Shown here piece by piece: positions 1-8,599 of a DNA stretch of 64,000 bases (within the stretch, counting starts at the first letter, position 1; each line of letters opens with the position of its first letter). The position numbers and the translations under genes are program-made. The stretch is taken from positions 310,001 through 374,000 of the forward strand of contig NZ_VKAC01000001.1 of assembly GCF_008041935.1 (NCBI RefSeq). Reading direction: 5' to 3'. This DNA is from Quadrisphaera setariae. Lineage in GTDB: Bacteria > Actinomycetota > Actinomycetes > Actinomycetales > Quadrisphaeraceae. The notes under the pieces are model-generated. The model was not told where the DNA came from and made no database searches. It saw only the letters and a list, made by a program, of their open reading frames with translations.

Positions 1-678
1 CGTCACCGCCACCGGGTCAGCGGACGCGGCCGCTCGCCGCAGCGGTCCCTCCAGGCCGCGGCGACCGAGCAGCCCGGTCAGGGAGTCGTGCAGCGCGGCG
101 TGCTCCAGCACCTCCAGGTGCTCGCGGCGCTCGGCGTCCAGCGACGCGGCCGCCCGAGCCGCGCGGCGGGAGACGTCGAAGGTGTTGGCCACGGTGGGGG
201 TCGTCAGCGCCAGGAGGGCCACGGCGAGGAGCGCTGCAGACGGGGTGGAGACCACGCCGTCCACCCAGCCGAGCGCCTGTGCGCCCAGCGTCGCCGCGGA
301 GGTGACCAGCACCACGGCGCCGCACTCCACGAGCCGGCGTCCCGTCGGGTGCAGCAGCACGGCGTACACGGCCGCCGTCGTGGCGGCCGCCGGCACCAGG
401 GCGCTCAGCCCCAGCACCGCCAGCATCCCGCTGAGGCAGGTGCACGCGGCGATGAGCGAGACCAGTCCGCCGAGGCCCGCGGAGCGCTGCTCGAGCGCCA
501 GCCGCACCGGCGGCGAGGCGGTCAGGCCCAGGCCGGCGCCGAAGGCCGCAGCTGCTGGCAGGGGCACCGAGGCGCCCAGCTGGTCGGCGGCGGCGGCCAG
601 CGCCAGCGCCGCCGCGGCGACGCCCAGCACCGGTCCCAGCAGCGACAGCGGCCAGCGGACGGCGTGCGGCAGCAGCAC
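1..678 (-). CDS. Membrane-anchored GGDEF-domain protein (C-terminus cut by window edge)
   Basis: Reading the minus strand from 678 gives an open frame that runs off the left edge. About 170 residues of hydrophobic, Ala/Leu/Val-rich segments are followed by a short helix with ERREHLEVLEHAALHDSLTGL, the usual lead-in to a diguanylate cyclase domain (HDSLTGLLGRRGLE where others have HDxLTGLPNR). The GGDEF signature lies beyond the edge, so activity cannot be judged. GTG 678 is preferred because GGGAGG lies 5 bases upstream; GTG 684 overlaps that site and an in-frame stop lies just upstream. The likely role is c-di-GMP synthesis or sensing at the membrane. It points away from its neighbours. A second GGDEF protein is encoded at 57361-59463. 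Confidence 0.75.
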   Translation of the reverse strand, partial: MLLPHAVRWPLSLLGPVLGVAAAALALAAAADQLGASVPLPAAAAFGAGLGLTASPPVRLALEQRSAGLGGLVSLIAACTCLSGMLAVLGLSALVPAAATTAAVYAVLLHPTGRRLVECGAVVLVTSAATLGAQALGWVDGVVSTPSAALLAVALLALTTPTVANTFDVSRRAARAAASLDAERREHLEVLEHAALHDSLTGLLGRRGLEGPLRRAAASADPVAVT

Positions 679-741
679 GGCCACCTCCCGTCGTCGACCT
701 CACCGGCCCGGCGCAGCGCCGAGCTCCGAGAGGACGATCGG

Positions 742-779
742 CACGTGAGGGCTGCGGCTGGAGCCGCAGCCCTCACGTG
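742..779 (-). terminator. Long perfect hairpin after the phosphomutase gene
   Basis: Two 18-base arms, CACGTGAGGGCTGCGGCT and its complement, are separated by only two bases. The hairpin begins two bases past the stop codon of the phosphomutase gene, so it is probably its terminator. There is no T-run, as is common in high-GC actinobacteria. Confidence 0.7.
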
Positions 780-780
780 G

Positions 781-2604
781 TCACAGGGCCAGCAGGTCCC
801 TCACGGCCGCGCCGAGGTCACCGAGCTGCCCGTCCGCCAGCGCACGCGCCGACCCCAGGTCCGAGCCCGCGACCGGCACGACCACCTCGAGGTAGCACTT
901 GAGCTTCGGCTCGGTGCCGCTCGGGCGGACCACCACGCGGCCCCCGCCGTGCAGGGTCCAGCGCAGGCCGTCGGTGGCGGGCACGCCGGTGGTCTCGGGA
1001 GACCCCTCCGACAGGTCGTCGACGCGCTCCACGACCCTTCCCGCCAGCTCGGCCGGGGGCTGCTCGCGCAGCCGCGCCATCGCCGCGTCGATGAGCGAGA
1101 GGTCCTCCACCCGGAAGGACACCTGCCCGGTGGCGTGCACGCCGTGCGCGAGCGCCAGGTCGTCGAGGACGTCGAGCAGGGTGCGCCCCTGCGCCTGCAG
1201 CTGCGCGGCCAGCGCCGCGACCACCACGGCGGCCGAGACGCCGTCCTTGTCGCGCACCAGCTGCGGCGCCACGCAGTAGCCGATGGCCTCCTCGTACCCG
1301 AAGACCAGGCGGGGCGCCCGGGAGATCCACTTGAAGCCCGTCAGCGTCTCCGCGTGCCCCAGGCGGTGGGCCGCGGCGATGCGTCCCAGCAGGCTCGAGG
1401 AGACCAGCGAGCACGCCAGCACGGCGTCGCCGTCGTGTCTGCGCAGGTCCCGCCCACCTGCCAGTCCGCCGGAGGCGACGTGCTCGCCGAGCACCGCGCC
1501 CAGCTCGTCACCGGTGAGGGCGCGCCAGCCCCCCTCGCGGGAGGCGTCCGGGACGGCGACGGCGCAGCGGTCCGCGTCGGGGTCGACGGCGATGACGAGG
1601 TGCGCGTCGCGGCGGCGCGCGAGCGCCAGCGCGAGGTCGAGCACGCCCGGCTCCTCGGGGTTCGGGAACGCCGTGGTCGGGAAGGCCGGGTCCGGGTCGG
1701 CCTGCTCGGGGACGACGGCGACGTCGGTCACGCCCGCCCGCCGCAGGGCCTCGATGACGACCGCGCCGCCGACCCCGTGCACGGGGGTCAGCACCACGCG
1801 CAGCGCCGAGCGGTGCCCGTCGGAGGGCGGCGGACCGGGCAGCGCCGAAGCGCCGTTGAGGTACGCCTCGAGCACGTCGCCGCCGAGCACCGACCAGCCC
1901 TTCTCCGCGCGGGGCACCTCGCGGGCGGGCGGCTGGGCGGCGATGTCGGCGGCGATCTGCGCGTCGGCCGGCGGGACGATCTGCGCGCCGCGCCCGGGGG
2001 CGTCGTCGCCGTCCGCGCCGACACCACCACCCGGGGTGCAGCGGCCCCCGAGGTAGACCTTGTAGCCGTTGTCCTGGGGAGGGTTGTGGCTGGCGGTGAC
2101 CATGACGCCGGCGTCGGCGTCCAGGTGGCGCACCGCGAACGCCAGCACGGGCGTGGGCAGCGGGCGCGGCAGCAGCAGGGCGCGCACCCCGGCGGCGGTC
2201 ATCACCGCGGCGGTGTCGCGGGCGAACTGCGCCGACCCGTGGCGGGCGTCGTGGCCGATGACGCACATCGGCGGCCCCGCCTCGGGGTCTGCGGGGGCCG
2301 CCACCCGGTGCAGGTGCGAGGCCAGGCCGGCGGCGGCGCGGACCACCACCGCCCGGTTCATGCGGTTGCTGCCCGGACCCAGCGCTCCGCGCAGCCCGGC
2401 GGTGCCGAACTCCAGGTGGCCGTCGACGGCGGAGGCCACCTCCGCGGCAGCCCGCGCTGCGTCGTCGCCGGTCTCGTGCTCGGCGCGGTCGAGCAGCGCC
2501 AGCAGCGCGGCGCGGTCGTCGTCGTCGACGTCCCCCTCGGCCCAGGCGCGGGCGCGGGCCGAGGTGCGGGGGTCGAGGCTGACGCCGGAGGAGGCGGCGC
2601 TCAC
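781..2604 (-). CDS. pmmB: Phosphoglucomutase/phosphomannomutase (PmmB type)
   Basis: A 607-residue alpha-D-phosphohexomutase that moves phosphate between C1 and C6 (or C1 and C5 of pentoses). The four family signatures are in order: TASHNPP with the phospho-serine at residue 172, the metal loop DPDADR at 341-346, the sugar loop GYEEAIGY, and the phosphate loop RPSGTEPK near the C-terminus. The long form with an N-terminal extension is the PmmB class. The GTG start overlaps the stop of the purine nucleoside phosphorylase gene by four bases, so the two are translationally coupled. That pairing suggests handling of (deoxy)ribose-1-phosphate released by the phosphorylase, i.e. phosphopentomutase activity; this is inference. 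The same pair occurs in Mycobacterium. Confidence 0.9.
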   Translation of the reverse strand: MSAASSGVSLDPRTSARARAWAEGDVDDDDRAALLALLDRAEHETGDDAARAAAEVASAVDGHLEFGTAGLRGALGPGSNRMNRAVVVRAAAGLASHLHRVAAPADPEAGPPMCVIGHDARHGSAQFARDTAAVMTAAGVRALLLPRPLPTPVLAFAVRHLDADAGVMVTASHNPPQDNGYKVYLGGRCTPGGGVGADGDDAPGRGAQIVPPADAQIAADIAAQPPAREVPRAEKGWSVLGGDVLEAYLNGASALPGPPPSDGHRSALRVVLTPVHGVGGAVVIEALRRAGVTDVAVVPEQADPDPAFPTTAFPNPEEPGVLDLALALARRRDAHLVIAVDPDADRCAVAVPDASREGGWRALTGDELGAVLGEHVASGGLAGGRDLRRHDGDAVLACSLVSSSLLGRIAAAHRLGHAETLTGFKWISRAPRLVFGYEEAIGYCVAPQLVRDKDGVSAAVVVAALAAQLQAQGRTLLDVLDDLALAHGVHATGQVSFRVEDLSLIDAAMARLREQPPAELAGRVVERVDDLSEGSPETTGVPATDGLRWTLHGGGRVVVRPSGTEPKLKCYLEVVVPVAGSDLGSARALADGQLGDLGAAVRDLLAL

Positions 2605-3497
2605 GAGCGCGGCTCGGCGAGCACGCGGCGCACGACGGAGGCCAGCAGCGCACCGATGCGCGGCCCGGCCGCCCTGCCCGCGTCGATGACCTCCTGCGCG
2701 TCCAGCGGGGTCGGGCTGACGCCGGCCGCCAGGTTGGTGACCAGCGAGATGCCGAGCACCTCCAGGCCGGCCTGGCGCGCGGCGATGGCCTCCAGCGCGG
2801 TGGACATGCCGACCAGGTCGCCGCCCATGCGGCCCGCCATGCGGACCTCGGCGGGCGTCTCGTAGTGGGGCCCGGGGAACTGCACGTACACGCCCTCGGT
2901 GAGGTCGGGCTGCACCTGGCGCGCGAGGGCGCGCAGCCGCGAGGAGTACAGGTCCGTGAGGTCGATGAACGTGGCGCCCTCGAGCGGCGACGTCGCCGTG
3001 AGGTTGATGTGGTCGCTGATGAGCACCGGCGTACCGGGGCCGCGGTCGACGTCGATGCCGCCGCAGCCGTTGGTCAGGACGACGCTCGCACAGCCCGCCG
3101 CGGCGGCCGTCCGCACGGCGTGCACGACGGGACGCACACCGCGGCCCTCGTACAGGTGCGTCCGCGAGAGGAACACCAGCACGTGGCGGTCGGCGCCCGA
3201 GTCGTCGGTGACGCTCACCGAGCGCACCGTGCCGACGTGCCCGAGGGCCGCCGCCGGCGCGAACCCGGGCAGGTCGGTGACGGCGATCTCGGCGGTCGTC
3301 GCGCCGAGCAGGTCTGCGGTGACCTGCCAGCCGGAGCCGAGCACCAGCGCCGTGTCGTGGCGCGCGACGCCGGTGCGCTCGGCGATGGCCCGCGCGGCGG
3401 ACCCGGCGATCTGGAAGGGGTCGGTGCTGGGGTCGCCGAGGTCGTGGGCCGGGTTGTTGGAGTGGTCCGGCGCGACGTTGTCGAAGGGGTCCATCAC
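2601..3497 (-). CDS. deoD: Purine nucleoside phosphorylase
   Basis: A trimeric (PNP/MTAP class) purine nucleoside phosphorylase, 298 residues, which splits (deoxy)inosine or guanosine with phosphate into base and pentose-1-phosphate. Visible motifs are LVLGSGW (phosphate loop), LTNGCGGI, the GPHYETPAEVRM signature, GMSTALEAIAARQ and SLVTNLAAG. The start is taken as GTG 3497 because TACGGT (3505-3510 on the complement) ends seven bases upstream, the spacing of a leaderless transcript; the adjacent ATG 3494 is an equal alternative and no ribosome site is visible. Its stop overlaps the phosphomutase start (GTGA), forming a purine-salvage operon. The frame stays open further upstream, but that extension looks non-coding. 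Confidence 0.9.
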   Translation of the reverse strand: MMDPFDNVAPDHSNNPAHDLGDPSTDPFQIAGSAARAIAERTGVARHDTALVLGSGWQVTADLLGATTAEIAVTDLPGFAPAAALGHVGTVRSVSVTDDSGADRHVLVFLSRTHLYEGRGVRPVVHAVRTAAAAGCASVVLTNGCGGIDVDRGPGTPVLISDHINLTATSPLEGATFIDLTDLYSSRLRALARQVQPDLTEGVYVQFPGPHYETPAEVRMAGRMGGDLVGMSTALEAIAARQAGLEVLGISLVTNLAAGVSPTPLDAQEVIDAGRAAGPRIGALLASVVRRVLAEPRS

Positions 3498-3504
3498 GCG
3501 GGGC

Positions 3505-3510
3505 ACCGTA
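3505..3510 (-). promoter_or_regulatory. -10 element of deoD (leaderless)
   Basis: TACGGT on the minus strand ends seven bases before GTG 3497. It matches the TANNNT-N6-8-start arrangement found at many genes of this window. Confidence 0.5.
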
Positions 3511-3555
3511 CTGGGACCCGAGCGCGGTGCGCCCCGTGCGGGGTCAGCGGGCGGG

Positions 3556-4032
3556 TCAGCCGACGGAGCGGCAGGGCCGGCTGCGCAGCTCCGCGACGTA
3601 GTCGTCGGGGGCACCCGCGGCCTCCGCGGCGTCGGCGAGCATGCCCAGGTAGAAGGCGCTGGGCAGGCCTCCCTCGTAGTCGTCCAGCACGTAGGTCCAC
3701 GCGAGCCGCTCGCCCTCGAGGGTGTCCACGCGCACCTTGACCTTGGTGTAGAGGCCGATGTCGACGCCCTCCCACTGGTCCAGCTGGTCGGCGTCGGCCT
3801 CGGTGAGGTCGTACAGGGCCACGAACACCTGGTGCTCGACCTCGGCGTCGGGGTCCTCCGACGGGGGCACCTCCACGACCGTGGCGAGCGCTCCGTCCCA
3901 GCCGCGCTCCTCACCGCCGAACGTCAGGCGCCAGCCGCGCAGCCAGCCCGTCTGCTCCAGGGGTGAGTGCGGCGCCCGCACGGACATCCGCTCGGGGTGC
4001 AGGTTGCTCGCGTACGCCGCGTACAGCGCCAT
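3556..4032 (-). CDS. Gamma-glutamylcyclotransferase-fold protein
   Basis: A 158-residue protein starting MALYAAYASNL, the nucleotide-independent YxxYxSNL loop of the GGCT/AIG2-like fold. Members cyclise gamma-glutamyl groups or act on related amines, but the substrate cannot be read from the sequence. A conserved-looking tail includes YVLDDYEGGLPSAFYLGML. ATG 4032 is chosen because it begins the motif and TACCCT (4040-4045, complement) lies seven bases upstream, a leaderless arrangement. It is co-directional with the AbiEi-like gene, 25 bases downstream of it, and 58 bases from deoD. Confidence 0.75.
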   Translation of the reverse strand: MALYAAYASNLHPERMSVRAPHSPLEQTGWLRGWRLTFGGEERGWDGALATVVEVPPSEDPDAEVEHQVFVALYDLTEADADQLDQWEGVDIGLYTKVKVRVDTLEGERLAWTYVLDDYEGGLPSAFYLGMLADAAEAAGAPDDYVAELRSRPCRSVG

Positions 4033-4039
4033 GAGCGGG

Positions 4040-4045
4040 AGGGTA
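4040..4045 (-). promoter_or_regulatory. -10 element TACCCT of the GGCT-fold gene
   Basis: TACCCT on the minus strand ends seven bases before ATG 4032, with no ribosome-binding sequence between. This supports a leaderless transcript. Confidence 0.45.
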
Positions 4046-4057
4046 GCGACCACCCGG

Positions 4058-4720
4058 TCACCCGCGCCCGGAACCGCTGTCGCTCGGCCCGCCGACGTCG
4101 TCGGCGGCCAGGTCCTGCAGCACGAGCTCCAGCAGCGGCTGGGCCCGCGGGCGGAGCCCCGGCGGCAGCCTCCAGAAGGCGGAGCTCAGCGCTCCGGCCG
4201 TGCCCGGCCCGATCCTGTCAGCGACGTCGATGGCCAGTCCCGCCGAGTAGGCGCGTCGCCGGAACGGGGTGAGGGGCAGCCACGGCCACGCCACCGTGCG
4301 CGCCCACAGGTCTGCGTCGGAAGGTCGCAGCGCCCCGTCGGAGCTGGTCAACGGCACCCTGCGGGGTAGGAGGGCCGTGTCCACCGCGAAGCCCTGCCGC
4401 GACCACCCCCGCGTCGAGAACGGCGGTGAGACCAGCAGCGGCTGCAGGTCGAGCGGCGGCAGTCCCACGGGGACCCGCAGCCCGGCCGCCGCGACGGCGT
4501 GCAGCCCGGCGAGGATCGTGCCGGGTGGGCACACGAGCAAGCCTGCGCGACCGCGCAGCACGGAGTCCCAGCCCAGTGCCACCGGCACCCGCACACCGCG
4601 GAAGGGTGCCCAGAGGTCAGCGCTGTCCAGCCTCTTGCGCGTGACCCCGAGCGCCAGCGCCTCGTCCACGCGGAACGGGCGGCCGGCGAGCTCGTCGGGG
4701 AGCGGGGTAGCGCGGTGCAC
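4058..4720 (-). CDS. AbiEi-antitoxin-like protein without nuclease domain
   Basis: A 220-residue protein. Its first 120 residues resemble the N-terminal part of the actinobacterial AbiEi/DUF559-type family: FRVDEALALGVTRKRLDSADLW and then FRGVRVP, with an Ala/Leu-rich middle (ILAGLHAVAAAGLRVP). The C-terminal Vsr-like nuclease motifs seen in the relative at 48011-48982 are absent and the protein ends about 100 residues earlier. It may be a truncated or degenerate member, or a distinct short subfamily. There is no toxin gene beside it. The start is GTG 4720, six bases after CAGGCT (possible leaderless -10). The function is unknown. Confidence 0.55.
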   Translation of the reverse strand: MHRATPLPDELAGRPFRVDEALALGVTRKRLDSADLWAPFRGVRVPVALGWDSVLRGRAGLLVCPPGTILAGLHAVAAAGLRVPVGLPPLDLQPLLVSPPFSTRGWSRQGFAVDTALLPRRVPLTSSDGALRPSDADLWARTVAWPWLPLTPFRRRAYSAGLAIDVADRIGPGTAGALSSAFWRLPPGLRPRAQPLLELVLQDLAADDVGGPSDSGSGRG

Positions 4721-4823
4721 GGCCCGAGCCTGGCTGCGACAAGGTCGCGCTCGCTGCGCCGACCGGTCGCCTGTGGACGGTCACCGGGGGGGCGTCCCGG
4801 AGCACCCGGTGGTGGCCCTGTCC

Positions 4824-4895
4824 GGAGGCTGCGGGAAACGCCCCCTTGTGCGTGATCGGATGACTACGCCGAAGGGGGCGCTTCCCGCAGCCTCC
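4824..4895. repeat. 24-bp inverted repeat with 24-base loop
   Basis: Arms 4824-4847 and 4872-4895 are complementary over 24 bases with one mismatch, beginning GGAGGCTGCGGG. The repeat lies in the 244-base gap between the divergent AbiEi-like and LpdA-like genes, where a terminator is not expected. A third, partial copy of the arm end (GCCTCCGG) follows at 4911. The role is unknown. Confidence 0.6.
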
Positions 4896-4964
4896 AGGAA
4901 GCGACCCCTGGCCTCCGGAAGGAGGGGGCGATCAGCCGGGGCCGGGGGCTGAGAGGATGGGGCC

Positions 4965-6377
4965 GTGCCTGGTCGAGCGCCGCGCGTCGTCGTCATCGGT
5001 GGAGGTCCCGGAGGGTACGAGGCGGCGCTGGTCGCCTCGCAGCTCGGGGCCGAGACCACCGTCGTGGAACGCGCCGGGATGGGCGGGTCCACCGTCCTCA
5101 CCGACGTGGTCCCCTCCAAGACGCTCATCTCCGTCGCCGAGGTGATGAACTCCGCGGCCGAGGCCGAGGAGCTGGGCCTGCGCTTCCCCGGCAGCGACGG
5201 CGACCCGGAGACCAAGGAGCCCATCACCGTCGACCTGGGCCGCGTCAACGCCCGGGTGCGCAAGCTCGCCGAGGCGCAGTCCGCTGACATCGAGCGCCGC
5301 CTCGCCGCCGAGGGCGTGCGCGTGCTGCGCGGCAGCGGCGCCCTCGACGGCACCGAGCGCGTCGCCGTGGAGCTCTCCGACGGCGGCAGCGAGGTGCTCG
5401 ACGCCGACATCACCCTGGTCTCCACCGGGTCCTCGCCGCGCGAGATGGACTCCGCCAGGCCCGACGGCGAGCGCATCCTCACCTGGAAGCAGCTCTACCA
5501 GCTGGAGAGCATCCCCGAGCGGCTCGTCGTCGTCGGATCCGGTGTGACGGGCGCCGAGTTCGCCAGCGCCTACGACGCGCTCGGCTCCGACGTCGTCCTC
5601 GTCTCCAGCCGCGACCGCGTGCTGCCCGGGCAGGACGGAGACGCCGCCGAGGTCATCGAGGAGGTCTTCCGCCGCCGCGGCATGGAGCTTATGGGGCGCT
5701 CGCGGGCGAAGGCCGCGCGGCGCGAGGGCGACGGGGTGGTGGTGACCCTCGAGGACGGCCGCGAGGTGCGCGGGTCGCACTGCCTCATGGCCGTGGGGTC
5801 GGTGCCCAACACCGTCGGCATCGGCCTGGAGGAGGCCGGCGTGCAGCTCTCCGAGAGCGGGCACGTCGAGGTCGACCGGGTGTCGCGGACCTCCGCGCGC
5901 GGCGTCTACGCCGCCGGTGACTGCACCGGGGTGCTCCCGCTGGCGTCCGTGGCGGCCATGCAGGGGCGCACCGCCATGTGGCACGCCCTCGGCGACGCCG
6001 TCAGCCCGCTGCGGCTGCGCAAGGTCTCCGCCAACATCTTCACCGCCCCGGAGATCGCCACCGTCGGGTGGACCCAGGAGCAGGTGGAATCTGGCGAGGT
6101 GGACGGCGAGGTGCTCATGCTCCCGCTGGCCGGCAACGCCCGCGCCAAGATGCTGGGCATCCGTGACGGCTTCGTGAAGCTCTTCGCCTCCACCGGGTCC
6201 GGCCGGGTGCTGGGCGGCGTCGTCTGCGCCCCGCGGGCGTCGGAGCTGATCTTCCCGGTGGCGCTCGCGGTCGAGCACGGCCTGACCGTCGACCAGGTGG
6301 CGCACGCCTTCACGGTCTACCCGTCGCTGTCCGGCTCGGTGGCCGAGGCCGCGCGCCGCCTCCACGTCGCCACCTGA
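4965..6377 (+). CDS. lpdA: NAD(P)H-quinone dehydrogenase, LpdA type
   Basis: A 470-residue flavoprotein disulfide reductase-family enzyme. The N-terminal FAD loop is VVVIGGGPGGYEAA, a second dinucleotide loop VVVGSGVTGAEFA lies near residue 190, and the FAD-binding GVYAAGDCTG near residue 310. The C-terminal dimerisation domain ends HAFTVYPSLSGSVAEAA. The redox-active CxxxxC of true lipoamide dehydrogenases is missing: the equivalent stretch is GGSTVLTDVVPSK. This matches mycobacterial LpdA, which reduces quinones rather than lipoamide. GTG 4965 follows GAGAGG by eight bases. It stands alone, converging with accA across a hairpin. Confidence 0.88.
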   Translation: MPGRAPRVVVIGGGPGGYEAALVASQLGAETTVVERAGMGGSTVLTDVVPSKTLISVAEVMNSAAEAEELGLRFPGSDGDPETKEPITVDLGRVNARVRKLAEAQSADIERRLAAEGVRVLRGSGALDGTERVAVELSDGGSEVLDADITLVSTGSSPREMDSARPDGERILTWKQLYQLESIPERLVVVGSGVTGAEFASAYDALGSDVVLVSSRDRVLPGQDGDAAEVIEEVFRRRGMELMGRSRAKAARREGDGVVVTLEDGREVRGSHCLMAVGSVPNTVGIGLEEAGVQLSESGHVEVDRVSRTSARGVYAAGDCTGVLPLASVAAMQGRTAMWHALGDAVSPLRLRKVSANIFTAPEIATVGWTQEQVESGEVDGEVLMLPLAGNARAKMLGIRDGFVKLFASTGSGRVLGGVVCAPRASELIFPVALAVEHGLTVDQVAHAFTVYPSLSGSVAEAARRLHVAT

Positions 6378-6398
6378 GCGGCGGCTCCCACCAGCACT

Positions 6399-6439
6399 GA
6401 CGACGGCGGCGACCCCAGGAGGGGCTCGCCGCCGTCGTC
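6399..6439. terminator. Hairpin between convergent lpdA and accA
   Basis: GACGACGGCGGCGA (6399-6412) pairs perfectly with 6426-6439. It lies 21 bases after the lpdA stop and 14 bases from the accA stop, so it can serve both genes. Confidence 0.7.
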
Positions 6440-6453
6440 GTGAGGTGCGCCTG

Positions 6454-8283
6454 TCAGCTGGCGGCGGCGTCCTTGATGGTGCAGATGACCGCACCGGTGG
6501 TGAGGGTGTCGCCGACCGCGGCCTTGAGGCCCGTGACCACGCCGTCCTTGTGGGCGGTCAGCGGCTGCTCCATCTTCATGGCCTCGAGGACGACCACGAG
6601 GTCGCCTGCGACCACGCTCTGCCCCTCCTCGACGGCCACCTTGACGAGCGTGCCCTGCATCGGCGCCACGAGCGCGTCGCCTCCGGCGGCCTTCGCGGCG
6701 GCAGCGGCGTTGCGGGGGCGCTTCTGCTGGCGGCGCGCCGACTGCACGGCGCCGCCGACCTGCGCTCCGGCCTCCATGACCCAGCCCGGCAGCGTCACCT
6801 CGAGGCGCTTGCCGGCCACCTCCACCACCACCGTGGACCGCTCGGCGTCAGCGGGGTCCGCGGCCTCGGGCGCGGGCCCGGACCACGGGGCCGTCGAGCC
6901 GGACCAGGCGGTCTCGATCCAGCGGGTGTGCACGCGGAAGCGGTCCGCCTGACCCACGGCCGCTGCGGCGGACGCGGGCAGGGCGGGGTCGACGGCCGTG
7001 AAGGCCGGGTCGTCCACGACGAGGCGGTGGAACGGCAGCACCGTGGGCATGCCGTCGACCGCCATCTCGGCCAGGGCGCGGCGGGCGCGCTGCAGCGCCT
7101 GCTCGCGGGTGGCGCCGGTGACCACGAGCTTGGCCAGCAGCGAGTCGAAGGCGCCGGAGATGACGTCACCGCTGCGGATGCCGGCGTCCACCCGGACGCC
7201 GGGGCCCGACGGCGCCTCGAAGCGGCTGACGGTGCCCGGCGCCGGCAGGAAGCCGCGGCCCGGGTCCTCGCCGTTGATGCGGAACTCGAAGCTGTGCCCG
7301 CGCGCGGGCGGGTCGTCGTAGCCGAGCGGCTCGCCGGTGGCGAGGCGGAACTGCTCGCGCACGAGGTCGAGGCCGGTGACCTCCTCGGTCACCGGGTGCT
7401 CCACCTGCAGGCGGGTGTTGACCTCGAGGAAGGACACCGTGCCGTCCTTGGCCACGAGGAACTCGCAGGTGCCGGCGCCGGCGTACCCGGCCTCGCGCAG
7501 GATCGCCTTCGACGCGTCGCGCATCGAGCGCTCCTGCTCCGGCGTGAGGAACGGCGCGGGCGCCTCCTCCACGAGCTTCTGGTGGCGGCGCTGCAGCGAG
7601 CAGTCGCGGGTGGAGACGACGACGACGCCCCCGTGCTCGTCCGCCAGGCACTGCGTCTCCACGTGCCGGGGCTCGTCCAGGTAGCGCTCCACGAAGCATT
7701 CGCCGCGGCCGAACGCGGCCACGGCCTCGCGGACGGCCGACTCGTAGAGCTCGCCGACCTCCTCGCGGGTGCGCGCCACCTTGAGGCCGCGACCGCCGCC
7801 GCCGTAGGCGGCCTTGATGGCCACGGGCAGGCCGTGGGCGTCGACGAACGCGAGCACCTCGTCCACGCCGCTGACGGGGCCGGGGGTGCCGGCGACCAGG
7901 GGGGCACCGACCCTCTCGGCGATCTCGCGGGCGGAGACCTTGTCGCCGAGGGCCTCGATGGCAGCCGGGGGCGGGCCGATCCAGGTCAGGCCGGCGTCGA
8001 CGACGGCCCGCGCGAAGCCGGAGTCCTCCGAGAGGAACCCGTAGCCGGGGTGCACGGCGTCCGCGCCGGAGCGGGCGGCCACCTCGAGGAGGAGGTCGGC
8101 GCGCAGGTAGGACTCGGCGGAGGTGGTGCCGCCCAGGGCGTGCGCCTCGTCGGCGAGCTCCACGTGCAGGGCGTGCCGGTCGGGCTCGGCGTAGACCGCC
8201 ACGGAGGCGATCCCGGCGTCCTTGCAGGCCCTGATCACGCGCACCGCGATCTCACCGCGGTTGGCGACGAGGACCTTGGTCAC
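6454..8283 (-). CDS. accA3: Acyl-CoA carboxylase alpha chain (biotin carboxylase + biotin carrier)
   Basis: A 609-residue fusion of biotin carboxylase (residues 1 to about 450) and biotin carboxyl carrier protein (last 75 residues). It uses ATP and bicarbonate to carboxylate biotin for fatty and mycolic-type precursor synthesis. Motifs include [16 protein letters not shown] at the start, the ATP-grasp glycine loop [35 protein letters not shown], and the biotin site EAMKM with the modified lysine at residue 570. GTG 8283 begins the conserved [10 protein letters not shown]; no ribosome site is visible and the frame remains open upstream, so a short extension is possible. Its carboxyltransferase and epsilon partners are encoded 15 kb away at 23104-24995. 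Confidence 0.92.
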   Translation of the reverse strand: MTKVLVANRGEIAVRVIRACKDAGIASVAVYAEPDRHALHVELADEAHALGGTTSAESYLRADLLLEVAARSGADAVHPGYGFLSEDSGFARAVVDAGLTWIGPPPAAIEALGDKVSAREIAERVGAPLVAGTPGPVSGVDEVLAFVDAHGLPVAIKAAYGGGGRGLKVARTREEVGELYESAVREAVAAFGRGECFVERYLDEPRHVETQCLADEHGGVVVVSTRDCSLQRRHQKLVEEAPAPFLTPEQERSMRDASKAILREAGYAGAGTCEFLVAKDGTVSFLEVNTRLQVEHPVTEEVTGLDLVREQFRLATGEPLGYDDPPARGHSFEFRINGEDPGRGFLPAPGTVSRFEAPSGPGVRVDAGIRSGDVISGAFDSLLAKLVVTGATREQALQRARRALAEMAVDGMPTVLPFHRLVVDDPAFTAVDPALPASAAAAVGQADRFRVHTRWIETAWSGSTAPWSGPAPEAADPADAERSTVVVEVAGKRLEVTLPGWVMEAGAQVGGAVQSARRQQKRPRNAAAAAKAAGGDALVAPMQGTLVKVAVEEGQSVVAGDLVVVLEAMKMEQPLTAHKDGVVTGLKAAVGDTLTTGAVICTIKDAAAS

Positions 8284-8599
8284 GCTGCGGCTGTGCTCGC
8301 GACCCCCGGTGCGTCCCCCGCTGCTGCGACGCTCGGTGACCACGCCTCGCCTCCGCCCTGCTCCCCGGGCGCCCCCGGTGGGCATCCCGGCCGAGCAGCC
8401 TAACCGCCGGGCGCCCGACCAGGGGAACCAGCGCCCACCAGCGAGGCCCACCTGCGGCGCCTCGGGGCCGGGCGGGCGCCCCTCGACTCGCAGCGTCCTC
8501 CCAGCGGGGGCACAGTGCCTGGCAGGGGCGGGCACCCGCAGCGCCCCGGAGAGCTGTGACGACGCAGCGGCCGCGCGCCCTGCGACGAGGAGGTGGGCG
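8284..8599. other. Divergent intergenic region accA / OFA transporter
   Basis: A 316-base gap that should hold the promoters of both genes. The ribosome site of the transporter (AGGAGG, 8588-8593) is clear. No convincing -35/-10 pair, operator or small gene was found; open frames in it look like chance high-GC frames. Confidence 0.4.

Noticed and set aside
88-2865. Very long open frame on the plus strand opposite pmmB
   Set aside because: It is rich in Arg/Gln/His/Gly with no family motif, and the minus strand carries the clear phosphomutase and PNP motifs. It is a high-GC shadow.
4965-6377. Dihydrolipoamide dehydrogenase
   Set aside because: The redox CxxxxC is absent; the quinone reductase LpdA type fits better.
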